Positions 8,189-17,922 of a stretch of 64,000 nt of DNA are shown piece by piece. Numbering within the stretch: position 1 is the stretch's first letter; each line of letters opens with the position of its first letter. The stretch is taken from assembly GCF_000381965.1 (NCBI RefSeq), contig NZ_KB908459.1, forward strand, positions 1-64,000. Reading direction: 5' to 3'. The stretch is from Oceanimonas smirnovii ATCC BAA-899 (GTDB lineage: Bacteria; Pseudomonadota; Gammaproteobacteria; Enterobacterales; Aeromonadaceae). The position numbers and the translations under genes were made by a program. The notes under the pieces are model-generated. The model saw nothing but the letters and a program-made list of their open reading frames with translations. It ran no database searches and was not told the DNA's origin.

Positions 8189-9112
8189 ATGTCTACCGCC
8201 AACTATATCTGGTTCAACGGCAAGATGGTGCCCTGGGATCAAGCCCAGGTGCATGTAATGACCCATGCTCTGCACTATGGTTCGTCAGTGTTTGAAGGCA
8301 TTCGCGCTTACAACACGCCCAAAGGGCCGGTGATTTTCCGGCTGGAAGAACATGTGCAGCGGCTGTTCGACTCCGCCAAAATTTATCGTATGAAAGTCCC
8401 TTATACCAAAGCGGAGCTGATGGATGCCTGCCGGGCAGCGGTAGCCGACAATGATCTCGACAGCGCCTATCTGCGCCCGCTGGTGTTTATCGGCAACGTA
8501 GGCATGGGGCTGAATGCTCCCAAGGACGTGCCCTGTGATGTGATCATCGCCGCCATTCCCTGGGGTGCCTATCTGGGTGAAGAAGGGCTGGAAAACGGCG
8601 TGGACGTGTGCGTGACCTCATGGAACCGGCTGGCCCCCAATACCATGCCCACCGGTGCCAAGGCGGGGGGCAACTATCTGTCGTCCCAGCTGATTTCCGG
8701 TGAAGCCAAGCGCCACGGCTACAGCGAAGGTATTTCCCTCGACGTACACGGCCACCTCAGTGAAGGTGCCGGAGAAAACCTCTTCCTTATCAAAAACGGT
8801 GTGCTCTACACGCCGCCGGTCACCGCCTGCATACTGCCGGGCATCACCCGTGATACCCTGATGACTCTGGCGCGGGAAGCCGGCTATGAAGTGCGGGAAG
8901 AAGCCATTGCCCGTGAGGCCCTCTATCTGGCTGACGAAATGTTCATGACCGGCACCGCCGCTGAAGTGACTCCGGTACGCAGTGTGGACGGTATCACTCT
9001 GGGAGAAGGCAAACGCGGCCCCATCACCAAGGAGCTGCAGCAGGCGTTTTTTGGCCTGTTTGACGGCACTACCCAGGACAAATGGGGCTGGCTTACCCCG
9101 GTAAAAGACTAA
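8189..9112 (+). CDS. ilvE: branched-chain amino acid aminotransferase
   Basis: This is a 307-residue fold-type IV PLP aminotransferase for the last step of Ile, Val and Leu synthesis. The PLP lysine lies in AKAGGNYLSSQL (about residue 160), and the family signature EGAGENLFLI and the C-terminal motif EDKWGWL are replaced or kept as expected (here QDKWGWL). It lies 11 bp after ilvM with AGGAAA upstream of ATG. The 67 bp between it and ilvD hold no clear terminator, so the operon probably continues. Confidence 0.96.
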   Translation: MSTANYIWFNGKMVPWDQAQVHVMTHALHYGSSVFEGIRAYNTPKGPVIFRLEEHVQRLFDSAKIYRMKVPYTKAELMDACRAAVADNDLDSAYLRPLVFIGNVGMGLNAPKDVPCDVIIAAIPWGAYLGEEGLENGVDVCVTSWNRLAPNTMPTGAKAGGNYLSSQLISGEAKRHGYSEGISLDVHGHLSEGAGENLFLIKNGVLYTPPVTACILPGITRDTLMTLAREAGYEVREEAIAREALYLADEMFMTGTAAEVTPVRSVDGITLGEGKRGPITKELQQAFFGLFDGTTQDKWGWLTPVKD

Positions 9113-9179
9113 TTCAAATTAATGGAGATGGGGCGCAGTCACGTCCCGTTGTTCTCAAGTAATATCAGGAGTAAAAGGA

Positions 9180-11030
9180 ATGCCAAGGTATCGTTCAGCC
9201 ACCACCACCCACGGTCGTAATATGGCCGGCGCCCGCGCCCTGTGGCGCGCCACCGGCATGACCGAGAATGATTTCGGCAAGCCGATTATCGCCGTGGTGA
9301 ACTCCTTCACCCAGTTTGTACCCGGTCATGTTCACCTGAAAGACATGGGTCAGCTGGTGGCCCGGGAAATTGAAGCCGCCGGCGGTGTGGCCAAGGAATT
9401 CAACACTATAGCGGTGGATGACGGTATCGCCATGGGTCATGGCGGCATGCTGTATTCCCTGCCCAGCCGGGAGCTGATTGCCGATTCGGTGGAATATATG
9501 GTGAATGCCCACTGCGCCGATGCCATGGTGTGTATCTCCAACTGTGACAAGATTACTCCCGGCATGCTGATGGCCGCTCTGCGGATCAATATTCCGGTGA
9601 TCTTTGTCTCTGGTGGCCCCATGGAAGCGGGCAAGACCAAGCTGTCCGATCAGCTGATTAAGCTGGATCTGGTGGACGCCATGATTCAGGGGGCCGATCC
9701 CACCGTTTCTGACGACCAGAGCGAACAGGTTGAACGCAGCGCCTGCCCTACCTGTGGTTCCTGCTCCGGCATGTTTACCGCCAATTCCATGAACTGCCTG
9801 ACCGAAGCGCTGGGTCTGTCTCAGCCCGGTAACGGCTCCCTGCTGGCCACTCACGCCGATCGTGAGCAGCTGTTCAAGACCGCCGGTAACCGCATTGTGG
9901 AGCTGACCAAGCGTTATTACGAAGGTGACGACGCCAGCGTGCTGCCGCGCAATATCGCCACCAAGGCCGCGTTTGAAAACGCCATGGTGCTGGATATCGC
10001 CATGGGTGGCTCCACCAATACTGTGCTGCATCTGCTGGCCGCTGCTCAGGAAGCGGAAACGGACTTCACCATGGACGATATCGACGCCCTGTCGCGCAAG
10101 GTACCTCAGCTGTGCAAGGTAGCCCCGTCCACTCAGAAGTATCACATGGAAGACGTGCACCGTGCCGGCGGTGTGATGGGCATTCTGGCCGAGCTGGCCC
10201 GGGCAGATTTGCTCAACACCAATGTGAATACCGTGCTGGGCATAACCCTGGCGGAGCAGCTGGCCGAATACGACATCATGGTGACCGGTAATGAAGCGGT
10301 GAAAACCATGTTCCGCGCCGGCCCGGCAGGCATTCGTACCACCAAGGCCTTCAGCCAGGACTGCCGCTGGGACACCCTGGATGATGACCGTACCGAGGGC
10401 TGTATTCGTAGTTTTGAGAACGCCTACAGCCAGGAAGGCGGTCTCGCCGTGCTGGCCGGCAACCTGGCCATTGACGGCTGTATCGTCAAAACCGCCGGCG
10501 TGGCCGACGACAACCTCACCTTCCGTGGTCCGGCCCGGGTTTATGAAAGCCAGGACACCGCTGTGGCCGGCATTCTCGGCGGCGAAGTGAAGGCCGGTGA
10601 GGTGGTGGTGATTCGCTACGAAGGTCCTAAAGGCGGCCCGGGCATGCAGGAAATGCTGTATCCCACCACCTACCTCAAGTCCATGGGACTGGGTACTCAG
10701 TGCGCTCTGATCACCGATGGTCGTTTCTCCGGCGGTACTTCCGGTCTGTCCATCGGTCACGTTTCTCCGGAAGCAGCCAACGGCGGTACCATTGGTCTGG
10801 TGCAGACCGGCGATATTATCGAGATCGACATTCCGGCCCGCAAAATCGAGCTGGCGGTATCCGGGCAGGAGCTGGCGGCCCGCCGCGAAGCCATGGATGC
10901 CAAGGGTGAACAGGCCTGGCGTCCGGTAGATCGTGAGCGGGAAGTCTCTTTTGCCCTGCGCGCTTATGCGTCGCTGGCTACCAGCGCCGACAAGGGCGCG
11001 GTGCGTGATCGCAGCAAACTGGGAGGCTGA
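9180..11030 (+). CDS. ilvD: dihydroxy-acid dehydratase
   Basis: This 616-residue Fe-S enzyme converts 2,3-dihydroxy acids to 2-oxo acids in Ile/Val synthesis. Cluster-ligand cysteines are seen in [10 protein letters not shown] and in [11 protein letters not shown]. The C-terminal [14 protein letters not shown] signature is present. Length equals the E. coli enzyme (616). It is separated from ilvA by 3 bp. A 615-codon open frame on the opposite strand is a codon-bias shadow. Confidence 0.97.
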   Translation: MPRYRSATTTHGRNMAGARALWRATGMTENDFGKPIIAVVNSFTQFVPGHVHLKDMGQLVAREIEAAGGVAKEFNTIAVDDGIAMGHGGMLYSLPSRELIADSVEYMVNAHCADAMVCISNCDKITPGMLMAALRINIPVIFVSGGPMEAGKTKLSDQLIKLDLVDAMIQGADPTVSDDQSEQVERSACPTCGSCSGMFTANSMNCLTEALGLSQPGNGSLLATHADREQLFKTAGNRIVELTKRYYEGDDASVLPRNIATKAAFENAMVLDIAMGGSTNTVLHLLAAAQEAETDFTMDDIDALSRKVPQLCKVAPSTQKYHMEDVHRAGGVMGILAELARADLLNTNVNTVLGITLAEQLAEYDIMVTGNEAVKTMFRAGPAGIRTTKAFSQDCRWDTLDDDRTEGCIRSFENAYSQEGGLAVLAGNLAIDGCIVKTAGVADDNLTFRGPARVYESQDTAVAGILGGEVKAGEVVVIRYEGPKGGPGMQEMLYPTTYLKSMGLGTQCALITDGRFSGGTSGLSIGHVSPEAANGGTIGLVQTGDIIEIDIPARKIELAVSGQELAARREAMDAKGEQAWRPVDREREVSFALRAYASLATSADKGAVRDRSKLGG

Positions 11031-11033
11031 TCC

Positions 11034-12590
11034 ATGGCACAACCGGCATTGAAAGAAGAGAAAGGCACGCCCCGTTCGGCTACCGAGTATCTGCGTCGCA
11101 TTCTGTTATCGCCGGTGTATGAGGCTGCCCGGGTAACACCATTGACCCCGCTCAAAAAGATTTCCGAGCGGCTGGGGCACCCGGTGTCGCTCAAACGGGA
11201 AGACATGCAGCCGGTGCATTCTTTCAAGTTGCGGGGTGCCTACAACAAAATTGCCGGGCTTACCCCCGAGCAGCAGCAGCACGGCGTTATTGCTGCCTCT
11301 GCCGGTAATCATGCTCAGGGGGTGGCGCTGTCGGCGGCCAAGCTGGGCATAGATGCGACCATCGTCATGCCCACCGTCACCCCCGACATCAAGGTGGAGT
11401 CGGTGCGCCGCTTTGGCGGCAAGGTAGTGCTGCACGGCAACAACTTCGACGAAGCCTATGCCCGTTGTCTGGAGCTGATGCAGGAAACCGGTGCCACCCT
11501 GATACCGCCCTTTGATGACGAAGACGTGATTGCCGGTCAGGGCACAGTGGGCCGGGAGCTGCTGGAGCAGGATACCCGCCTGACCCATGTGTTTGTGCCC
11601 GTGGGCGGCGGCGGCCTGGCCGCCGGCGTGGCGGTATACATCAAGCAGTTGCTGCCCCAGGTTAAGGTGATAGGGGTGGAAGCCGAGGGCTCCGCCTGTC
11701 TCAAGGCGGCGCTCAACGCCGGTGACATCGTCACTCTCGACCGGGTCAGCCTGTTTGCCGACGGCGTGGCGGTAAAGCGCATTGGCACTGAGACCTTTCG
11801 CCTGTGCCGGGAATTTCTGGATGGTGTCATCACGGTTACGACCGACGAGATCTGTGCTGCCCTTAAGGATATCTTTGAAGATACCCGCGCTATTGCCGAG
11901 CCTTCCGGTGCATTGTCTTTGGCAGGTCTGAAGAAATACAGCCAGGCCGGGGATTATTCTCATGCCCGTATGGCGGCGGTACTGAGTGGTGCCAACGTCA
12001 ACTTCCATTCCCTGCGTTATGTGTCCGAGCGATGTGAGCTGGGAGAAAAGCGGGAAGGGGTGCTGGCGGTGACGATTCCGGAGCGCAAAGGCTCGTTTCT
12101 GGCGTTCTGCGAGGTGCTCGGCAACCGCATGGTGACCGAGTTCAACTACCGTTACTCTTCCGACGACAAGGCAGCATTGCTGGTGTCGGTGCGGCTGTCC
12201 GACGGCGATCGGGAGCTGGCGCAGATCATGGCGGAGCTTGAGCAGGCCGGTTATCCGGTGGCCAATATGACCGACAATGATCTGGCCAAATCTCATGTTC
12301 GCTATATGGTCGGTGGCCGTACGCCCAAGCCGCTGCAGGAGCGGCTGTACAGCTTTCGTTTCCCTGAGCAGCCCGGTGCCCTGATGCGCTTTTTGCACAC
12401 CCTTGGCACTCGCTGGAACATCAGCCTGTTCCATTATCGTAACCATGGTGCCGAGTTTGGCCGGGTGCTGTGCGGCTTTGAATTGCCCGACAGCGACATG
12501 GCATCTTTTGAGCAGCATCTGGCGGAGCTGGGTTACACCTGGTACGACGTAACTCAAGATCCCGCCTATCGCTTTTTTCTGGCCAGCTGA
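11034..12590 (+). CDS. ilvA: biosynthetic threonine ammonia-lyase
   Basis: This 518-residue PLP enzyme makes 2-oxobutyrate from threonine and commits carbon to isoleucine. The PLP lysine is in HSFKLRGAYNKI near residue 65, and the glycine-rich phosphate loop is VGGGGLAAGV. Two C-terminal ACT-like domains (about 330-420 and 425-515) indicate isoleucine feedback control, distinguishing it from catabolic TdcB. It is the last gene of ilvLGMEDA and is followed by a terminator. Confidence 0.96.
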   Translation: MAQPALKEEKGTPRSATEYLRRILLSPVYEAARVTPLTPLKKISERLGHPVSLKREDMQPVHSFKLRGAYNKIAGLTPEQQQHGVIAASAGNHAQGVALSAAKLGIDATIVMPTVTPDIKVESVRRFGGKVVLHGNNFDEAYARCLELMQETGATLIPPFDDEDVIAGQGTVGRELLEQDTRLTHVFVPVGGGGLAAGVAVYIKQLLPQVKVIGVEAEGSACLKAALNAGDIVTLDRVSLFADGVAVKRIGTETFRLCREFLDGVITVTTDEICAALKDIFEDTRAIAEPSGALSLAGLKKYSQAGDYSHARMAAVLSGANVNFHSLRYVSERCELGEKREGVLAVTIPERKGSFLAFCEVLGNRMVTEFNYRYSSDDKAALLVSVRLSDGDRELAQIMAELEQAGYPVANMTDNDLAKSHVRYMVGGRTPKPLQERLYSFRFPEQPGALMRFLHTLGTRWNISLFHYRNHGAEFGRVLCGFELPDSDMASFEQHLAELGYTWYDVTQDPAYRFFLAS

Positions 12591-12610
12591 CAGGCTGAGG
12601 CTCTGTTTTA

Positions 12611-12635
12611 ATGCCGGGGTTTTCCCGGCATTTTT
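12611..12635 (+). terminator. Rho-independent terminator of the ilv operon
   Basis: Stem ATGCCGGG/CCCGGCAT with loop GTTTT and a T5 tail, 20 bases after the ilvA stop. Confidence 0.92.
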
Positions 12636-12670
12636 GTTTGTCTGCCTGCTGTTTTTACATTTTACTAACA

Positions 12671-12696
12671 ATGAGGTTTTCTGTTGAAACCCTCAT
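12671..12696. repeat. 26-bp inverted repeat before the urea-channel gene
   Basis: ATGAGGTTTTC and GAAACCCTCAT form arms of 11 bp with one mismatch around TGTT. No T-tract follows, so it is not a terminator. It lies 108 bases before the next gene in an AT-rich stretch and may be an operator or mRNA leader hairpin. The rest of the 12636-12803 gap shows nothing else I can name. Confidence 0.5.
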
Positions 12697-12803
12697 AACC
12701 TTTAATACAAAACTGTTTACAATTATTTATTGACCAGTTTTCGTTCAGCTGTTTTAATCGCGCCGTCTCTGTTTTCTTCCCTTTTGGTACAGGAGTGTCT
12801 TTC

Positions 12804-13646
12804 GTGGCGCTGTTGTCTTCTCTGCTGGCCGCCATCGGCCAGATATATTTTATAAACAACCGCCTTGCCGGTGCGCTGATAGTGGCGGGTGTGCTCTGGG
12901 TTTCTCCCTGGATGGCCGCCACCATGATGCTGGCGACCCTGGCTGCCACTTTGCTGGCGCTGGTTTGTAAGTGGGAGCCGGACGCCTGGCGCGACGGCTT
13001 GTTTGGCTTTAACGCCGCCCTGGTGGGGCTGGCCTTTGGCCTGTTTGCCGAGCACACGTCGTTCTGGCTGATGATGTCAGCACTGGGTGGCATGGTTTCA
13101 GCCTGGCTGTATTACCGGCTGCGCCGGCTGGCCGCCATTCCCTGGTATACGCTGCCGTTTAACCTGGTGGTACTGCCCTGGCTGTATTTTGTGGGGCAGC
13201 GGGTGGCCGATGAAGTACCGCAGGGTTACAACTTTTCACTGTCGGCCATTGGCCAGGTGATCTTTCTGCCAGATACGGTGCCGGCGGTATTAATTTGTGT
13301 CGCTCTGTTACTGGTTGGCATAGAGATGCTGGGCTGGGCCTTTGTGGGTGCCATGGTGTCCAGTGGTGCAGCACTGCTGTTGCTGGTGAACCCGGACTAT
13401 ATCAACTTTGGCCTTACCGGTTATAACGGTGTACTGGCCGCCATTGCCATGTTCTGGGGTGGCCACAAACAAATCTGGATGCTGCTGGCACCGGCTCTGG
13501 CCGGGTTGATGACCGCCGTCATGCTCAAGCTTGGCCTGCCCATGCTGACCATGCCTTTTGTGCTCAGCTGCTGGCTGTGCCTGGCATTGCAGAAAGGCCT
13601 GTGTTATTACCGGTGCGCAAATTCCACAAACAGGGAGAAGGTATGA
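12804..13646 (+). CDS. urea transporter (UT) family channel
   Basis: This encodes a 280-residue polytopic membrane protein. It shows the internal duplication of urea channels: GLFGFNAALVGLAFG in the first half and GLTGYNGVLAAIAMF in the second, each lining the pore. About ten hydrophobic segments are present. I chose GTG 12804 because AGGAG (12791-12795) lies 8 bases upstream; an in-frame GTG at 12795 overlaps that ribosome site. No urease genes are nearby, so the physiological substrate (urea or a similar small amide) is uncertain. It overlaps the next gene by 4 bp (ATGA). Confidence 0.85.
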   Translation: MALLSSLLAAIGQIYFINNRLAGALIVAGVLWVSPWMAATMMLATLAATLLALVCKWEPDAWRDGLFGFNAALVGLAFGLFAEHTSFWLMMSALGGMVSAWLYYRLRRLAAIPWYTLPFNLVVLPWLYFVGQRVADEVPQGYNFSLSAIGQVIFLPDTVPAVLICVALLLVGIEMLGWAFVGAMVSSGAALLLLVNPDYINFGLTGYNGVLAAIAMFWGGHKQIWMLLAPALAGLMTAVMLKLGLPMLTMPFVLSCWLCLALQKGLCYYRCANSTNREKV

Positions 13647-14512
13647 AACTGGGATTTATCGGCATTGGTCTGATGGGCAACCCCATGACTCAGCGGCTGC
13701 TGGCTGCCGGCCATGATGTCACTGTATGGAACCGCAGTGCTGACAAGCTGACCGAGGTGGCTGCCGCCGGTGCCAACGTGGCTGCCAGAATTGGTGAGCT
13801 GACCGAGCGGGTAGATGTAGTGATGTTGTGTCTGGCCAATACTGCTGTGGTGGAAGCCGTGGTGTTTGGCGAGGGCGGCGTGGCTGAGCATGGCCGGGCC
13901 GGCCAGCTGCTGGTGGACTTTTCCAGCTCCGATCCCGAGGCCACCAAAGACTATGCCAGGCGGTTGCAAGACGCCTGCGGCATGAGCTGGGTTGACTCAC
14001 CGGTGTCCGGCGGCGTGGCCGGTGCCGAGGCAGGCACCCTGGCCATTATGTGTGGCGGCGAAGAAGCTGATATTGAGCGCATTCGCCCGGTGCTGGCACC
14101 GCTGTCCCAGCGGGTAACCCGTATGGGCGGCGTGGGTGCCGGCCAGGTCACCAAGGTGTGCAACCAGATGATAGTGGGCTGTAACCTGATGGTGCTGGCA
14201 GAAATGATGGCGCTGGCCAAGGCCTGCGGCGTGGATGCCGAGCAGATCCCCACTGCCCTGGCCGGTGGTTTTGCCGACTCCAAACCCATGCAGATTACCG
14301 GCCCCCTGATGGCGGAAGAATCCGATCCTGATCCCAAGTGGCATGTGCGCACTTTGCTTAAAGATCTGGATATGGCAGTAGCTCAAAGCCTGCGCGCCGG
14401 CAGTGCTACCCCCATGTCCGGGCTGGCCGCCCAGCTGATGCGCCAGCACGGCAGCAAGGGCTTTCTGGAGCGGGACCCGGCAACCCTGATCAAGTTGTAT
14501 AAAGACGTCTGA
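13643..14512 (+). CDS. NAD(P)-dependent 3-hydroxyacid dehydrogenase-like protein (GarR/GlxR/MmsB superfamily)
   Basis: This 289-residue protein has an N-terminal Rossmann fold beginning KLGFIGIGLMGNPM and the superfamily substrate motif DSPVSGGVAGAEAGTLAIM. The catalytic lysine segment is GAGQVTKVCNQM, and the all-alpha C-terminal domain is present. The best guess is 2-hydroxy-3-oxopropionate reductase or 3-hydroxyisobutyrate dehydrogenase; sequence alone does not settle it. ATG 13643 with AGGGAGAAGG upstream overlaps the urea-channel stop, so the two genes are translationally coupled, an odd pairing. Confidence 0.8.
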   Translation: MKLGFIGIGLMGNPMTQRLLAAGHDVTVWNRSADKLTEVAAAGANVAARIGELTERVDVVMLCLANTAVVEAVVFGEGGVAEHGRAGQLLVDFSSSDPEATKDYARRLQDACGMSWVDSPVSGGVAGAEAGTLAIMCGGEEADIERIRPVLAPLSQRVTRMGGVGAGQVTKVCNQMIVGCNLMVLAEMMALAKACGVDAEQIPTALAGGFADSKPMQITGPLMAEESDPDPKWHVRTLLKDLDMAVAQSLRAGSATPMSGLAAQLMRQHGSKGFLERDPATLIKLYKDV

Positions 14513-14522
14513 TCCGCAATGT

Positions 14523-14636
14523 GAAGCAACAGCAGGGTTGCCTCCACCGACACGCTCCAAGCCCATCCTTGGGACGCTCGGCAAATGCCGTCCTTGGCAT
14601 TTGACGGTCGGTTCCGGCAAACCCTGCTGCTGCTTC
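14523..14636 (-). repeat. structured intergenic repeat, type A copy 1 (A1)
   Basis: The outer arms GAAGCAACAGCAGGGTT and AACCCTGCTGCTGCTTC pair over 17 bp with one mismatch. Read on the minus strand, the interior holds an ACCGAC/GTCGGT stem, a hairpin CAAATGCC-AAGGAC-GGCATTTG, and a second hairpin CCC-AAGGAT-GGG. It shares core sequence with copies at 26000-26112, 52548-52662 and 26930-27068. It does not look protein-coding, although a short frame crosses it. Confidence 0.85.
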
Positions 14637-14693
14637 CTGAAATATCGGTTCCGTTAGCTGGTCACTGATAGACAATTCAGTTCGTGATCAGGA

Positions 14694-14797
14694 GGGCAAA
14701 GGGTGTCTGCTTCGTCGTGCCCTCTGCGCCACGGATGGCGCAGCGGAGCCCCTATGGATGGGTTCACGGCGTGCCGAAGAAGCAGTGCCCTTTGCCC
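14694..14797 (+). repeat. structured intergenic repeat, type B copy 1 (B1)
   Basis: The outer arms GGGCAAAGGG (14694-14703) and CCCTTTGCCC (14788-14797) are perfectly complementary, with CTGCTTC/GAAGAAGCAG-type pairing just inside. The interior has a hairpin CTGCGCC-ACGGAT-GGCGCAG and a second CCC/GGG hairpin with TATGGAT in the loop. The same element occurs inverted at 25841-25938. It lies 57 bases from A1, and the intervening bases show nothing else. Confidence 0.85.
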
Positions 14798-14814
14798 GAC
14801 GAAAGTGCACGATC

Positions 14815-14843
14815 AAAAAAGAGGAGCCGAAGCTCCTCTTTTT
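14815..14843. terminator. bidirectional terminator between the dehydrogenase gene and hemY
   Basis: The stem AAAAAGAGGAGC/GCTCCTCTTTTT with tetraloop CGAA carries T-runs on both strands. It can end the rightward dehydrogenase transcript and the leftward hemCDXY transcript. Confidence 0.92.
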
Positions 14844-14860
14844 GCGTTTATAACACTGGC

Positions 14861-16039
14861 TCAGGCTGTTTGCAGTGCCAGGCTGTGTTTGTAGTAGTCA
14901 TTGGCCTGGGTCAGATCCTTGCGCTTTTCTGCCAGCTCAGCCAGCAGTATATAGTCCTGTGCATCGGGCTTTTGTGCCACTGCCTGCTGCAGGTGCGGCT
15001 CGGCCTGTTCATCTTTACCGGCCTTGATATAAAGGCGGCCAAGGGCGGAATGCAGCTCAGGCAGGTTTTCCTTTTTGGCTTTCTTTTCCAGCGCGGCAAG
15101 CAGCGGGTGATAGTCGCTAAGTTGCAGATGAGTCGCGCACAGCAGCAGGCCGGCATCGGTTTTCTTGTCGAGACCTTCCAGCAGCAGCTGCTGAGCTTCC
15201 TTGTGGGCCTTGAGGCTGATAAGCCGGTCACACAGGGGCAGCAGCAGCTCAGGATTGTATTTGTCTTTACGTGGCAGTGCCTGCCACACCTTGATAAGGC
15301 CATTGCTGCCTTCATCGTGAGCGGCCTGATCAAAACGGCCCAGCCAGGACTGATGACGCAACGCTTCTTTTTCTTCTGCGTCAATCAGGTTCTTGTTGGC
15401 CAGAGCATCCAGAATACCGAGCAGGGACTGCCACTGGCCGGTAGCCACATATACATCTTTTTGCAGTTTGAGCAGCGCCGGCTGCTGACCATAAGTGCTT
15501 TCCAGCTCCTGCACACCGGCCAGGGCCTGCTCAAACTCGCCCTGCTGATATTGCAGCCGGGCCTGAGTAATGCCCACCGCCAGGCCGGCAGCGGGGTGCT
15601 GCTCGCGGGCCTGTTGCAGATAGTCATCGCGCTTTTGGTCATTACCCTGAGCCTGAGCAGCACTGGCTGCATTCAGGTAGTTAAGCAGCGCCAGCTCGTT
15701 GCCCTTGGTACCTTTTAGCAGCATTTTTTCAGCATTGGCGTAATCTTCCGCCACCAGTGCCTGCATGCCGCTCTGGGTATAGTTCAGGGCCTTGCGGCGG
15801 CGGCGGCCCATAAACCAGCCCTTGGTGCGGTGGCTGATGCCAAAAATACGGCCCAGCAGCCATTCAATAAACAGCAGCAGCACATAAAACAGCACTGCCG
15901 CCACCAAAAATACGGTGACGGTGGTTTCAATGGTGTAATGGCCCAGGCTGAACAGTACATAACCCTGCTTGCCCATAAAGGCAGGACCATAGATCAAGCC
16001 GGCCGCCAGAAAGGCAACAATAACAGCAAGACGTATCAT
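14861..16039 (-). CDS. hemY: HemY, heme biosynthesis-associated TPR membrane protein
   Basis: This 392-residue protein starts with two transmembrane segments (about 1-20 and 40-62) and continues with TPR-like helical repeats to the end. It belongs to the proteobacterial HemY family, always found after hemX in hemCDXY operons; its exact role is not established. It should not be confused with the Bacillus protoporphyrinogen oxidase of the same name. It lies 9 bp after hemX and is followed by the shared terminator. Confidence 0.9.
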   Translation of the reverse strand: MIRLAVIVAFLAAGLIYGPAFMGKQGYVLFSLGHYTIETTVTVFLVAAVLFYVLLLFIEWLLGRIFGISHRTKGWFMGRRRRKALNYTQSGMQALVAEDYANAEKMLLKGTKGNELALLNYLNAASAAQAQGNDQKRDDYLQQAREQHPAAGLAVGITQARLQYQQGEFEQALAGVQELESTYGQQPALLKLQKDVYVATGQWQSLLGILDALANKNLIDAEEKEALRHQSWLGRFDQAAHDEGSNGLIKVWQALPRKDKYNPELLLPLCDRLISLKAHKEAQQLLLEGLDKKTDAGLLLCATHLQLSDYHPLLAALEKKAKKENLPELHSALGRLYIKAGKDEQAEPHLQQAVAQKPDAQDYILLAELAEKRKDLTQANDYYKHSLALQTA

Positions 16040-16048
16040 AAGTCCTCC

Positions 16049-17179
16049 TTAAAGGCCGGTGAGCAGGCGTTGCAGCCGGTCATCCAGCAGCTGCTGCAGA
16101 CGCTCCTGAGCGGCAAACTGCTCGGGGTAATCTACGCTTATCTGCTGGCCCTTGAGCTGGCCAATCTGCTCCAGCATAAACTGGCGCACGCTGTCGTCGG
16201 CAAAATAGTCGGTCAGCCACTGCTCGGACTGGGCCAGAGCACTGTCGTAAATTTCCTGCTGCTCGCGATAGACTGCCAGCTGCGCCTGCAGCAACTTGCC
16301 CTTGAGGTTTTCACTCAGATACCAGTGTTGCTGAGGAGAGAGCAGGGCTTCCACATTACCGTCACGGCGGCGGACGGTAACAAAGTTTTCGCTGAAGCTG
16401 GCCCAGCTCTTTTTCAGGTTTTCCTGCCAGTCATCTACAGACTCTGACAGCGTCAGATCGGGCTCTTCGGCCCGCGCCATAATAATGCCGGCCAGCTTGA
16501 GCTTGTCGACCTGATCGTTAATGCTGTTCAGCTTGATGACCAGACCTTCGCGGTCGACTTTTTTCACCGATTTGATGCTGGCAATATCATCGGCCAGTGC
16601 TTTTCGTATCGGTACCAGAGTGGGATCATTGACAGCGGCCAGGCGCTCGTCGGCATTGGCCAGCATCATGGCGGCAGACACGGCGTCCTGTTCCAGCCAC
16701 AGTTTGCGGCCGGCCATGCGCACCAGATATTCGGCTTCTGCCAGCATCCAGTCATTGGGGCGCTTGGTATCCAGATCCAGCACCTTGCGGGACAGACCTT
16801 CCACCTGCTCGGTCACGCTGCTCTGAGCACGTTCAATTTCATTCAGGGCTGAGCTCTGCTGGCTTTTCAGTGAGCTGATGGTGGCTTGTTGCTCGGCCAG
16901 GCGACTTTCCATGGCAGCCAGCTGTGCGGCCTGGTTTTCACCCTGCTGATGACCGTGCCAGTAAAGGCCGCCGGTCAGTACCACTGCCAGCACGATGGCA
17001 ACGGTGGCCAGACCTTTACCCGATGAAGGCTGTTTTTCTTTGGCCGCTTGCTCCGCCTGGGTGTTGCCGGACTGCCCGGTCTGAGTGGTGTCTTCGTGGT
17101 TAGACTCGGCAGAGGAGGACGCCGGTGTGGTATCAGCGACCAGTTTGTCGTCCTGTTGCTCTTGTTTTTTGTCAGTCAT
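16049..17179 (-). CDS. hemX: HemX membrane protein
   Basis: This 376-residue protein has an acidic, Gln/Ser-rich cytoplasmic N-terminus (1-55), one transmembrane segment (LATVAIVLAVVLTGGLYW) and a long coiled-coil plus helical periplasmic domain. HemX proteins are often labelled uroporphyrinogen-III methyltransferases, but no such catalytic domain is visible. I chose the ATG at 17179 (MTDKK) because AGAGG lies 7 bases upstream; an ATG 15 bases earlier overlaps that site. Confidence 0.88.
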   Translation of the reverse strand: MTDKKQEQQDDKLVADTTPASSSAESNHEDTTQTGQSGNTQAEQAAKEKQPSSGKGLATVAIVLAVVLTGGLYWHGHQQGENQAAQLAAMESRLAEQQATISSLKSQQSSALNEIERAQSSVTEQVEGLSRKVLDLDTKRPNDWMLAEAEYLVRMAGRKLWLEQDAVSAAMMLANADERLAAVNDPTLVPIRKALADDIASIKSVKKVDREGLVIKLNSINDQVDKLKLAGIIMARAEEPDLTLSESVDDWQENLKKSWASFSENFVTVRRRDGNVEALLSPQQHWYLSENLKGKLLQAQLAVYREQQEIYDSALAQSEQWLTDYFADDSVRQFMLEQIGQLKGQQISVDYPEQFAAQERLQQLLDDRLQRLLTGL

Positions 17180-17190
17180 TCCTTTTCCTC

Positions 17191-17922
17191 TCATCCAAGT
17201 GCGCCGATCAACGCCGTGTTGGATGCACCTTTTGCATTGATGATGTGGGTAAAGCCCAATTGTTTCGCCTGCTCAACCACGCGAATGCTGGGCACTATCA
17301 ATATGCGGCTCAGCAGCCAGTTTTTTGCAGTGTGCTCAGCAAGCATAAACAGATGCTGTAGCAGGCCACCACTGGTGATGATAATACTGTCCACGCCCTG
17401 CTGCTGCCAGCGTTGCACCAGAGTTCCGTCAGTGTCCTGGCGATAACAGCGGCGATACACTTCACAATAGCTGACCTGTGCCCCCCGTGCTGCCAGACCA
17501 GGGGCCATCATGTGGCGACCGCCATCGCCGCGCAGGATCAGGACTCGGCAGCCATCGGGATGCTGCAGCTCGGGCAGACTTATCATCCCTTCCGAACGCG
17601 GATCGTCGGGCACCAGCGCATTGGTTATACCTGCGGCAGCAAACGCCCTACCGGTAGCCTCACCCACAGCCACATAGGTGACGTCAGGCCAGCCCGAACT
17701 CTGACTTTTCAGTGCATTATCAGCGAAATTAACCGCTTGTACGCTGACCGCTATCACATAATCCTTGCTGCCAAGCTCGCTAAGCAACGCCGGCACCCGG
17801 CTCAGTTCAGCACCGGATTCAAAGGTCAGCAGCGGGGTGGCCACCGGCTGATGGCCGGCCCGGCGCAGTGCCTCGCACAAGCTGTGGTTTTGCGGCTCGG
17901 GCCGGACCACCAGCGGGATCAC
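17191..17922 (-). CDS. hemD: uroporphyrinogen-III synthase
   Basis: This 243-residue enzyme cyclises hydroxymethylbilane with inversion of ring D in tetrapyrrole synthesis. The family is weakly conserved. The recognisable parts are the N-terminal VVRP, the central [13 protein letters not shown]-type loop and [11 protein letters not shown] near the C-terminus. It starts with GTG overlapping the hemC stop (GTGA), and hemX begins 11 bases after its end, so the four hem genes form one operon. Confidence 0.92.
   Translation of the reverse strand: MIPLVVRPEPQNHSLCEALRRAGHQPVATPLLTFESGAELSRVPALLSELGSKDYVIAVSVQAVNFADNALKSQSSGWPDVTYVAVGEATGRAFAAAGITNALVPDDPRSEGMISLPELQHPDGCRVLILRGDGGRHMMAPGLAARGAQVSYCEVYRRCYRQDTDGTLVQRWQQQGVDSIIITSGGLLQHLFMLAEHTAKNWLLSRILIVPSIRVVEQAKQLGFTHIINAKGASNTALIGALG

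Noticed and set aside
9195-11042. 615-codon open frame on the minus strand opposite ilvD
   Set aside because: It is fully antisense to an intact, well-recognised gene, is His/Gly/Gln-rich without domains, and is explained by codon bias.
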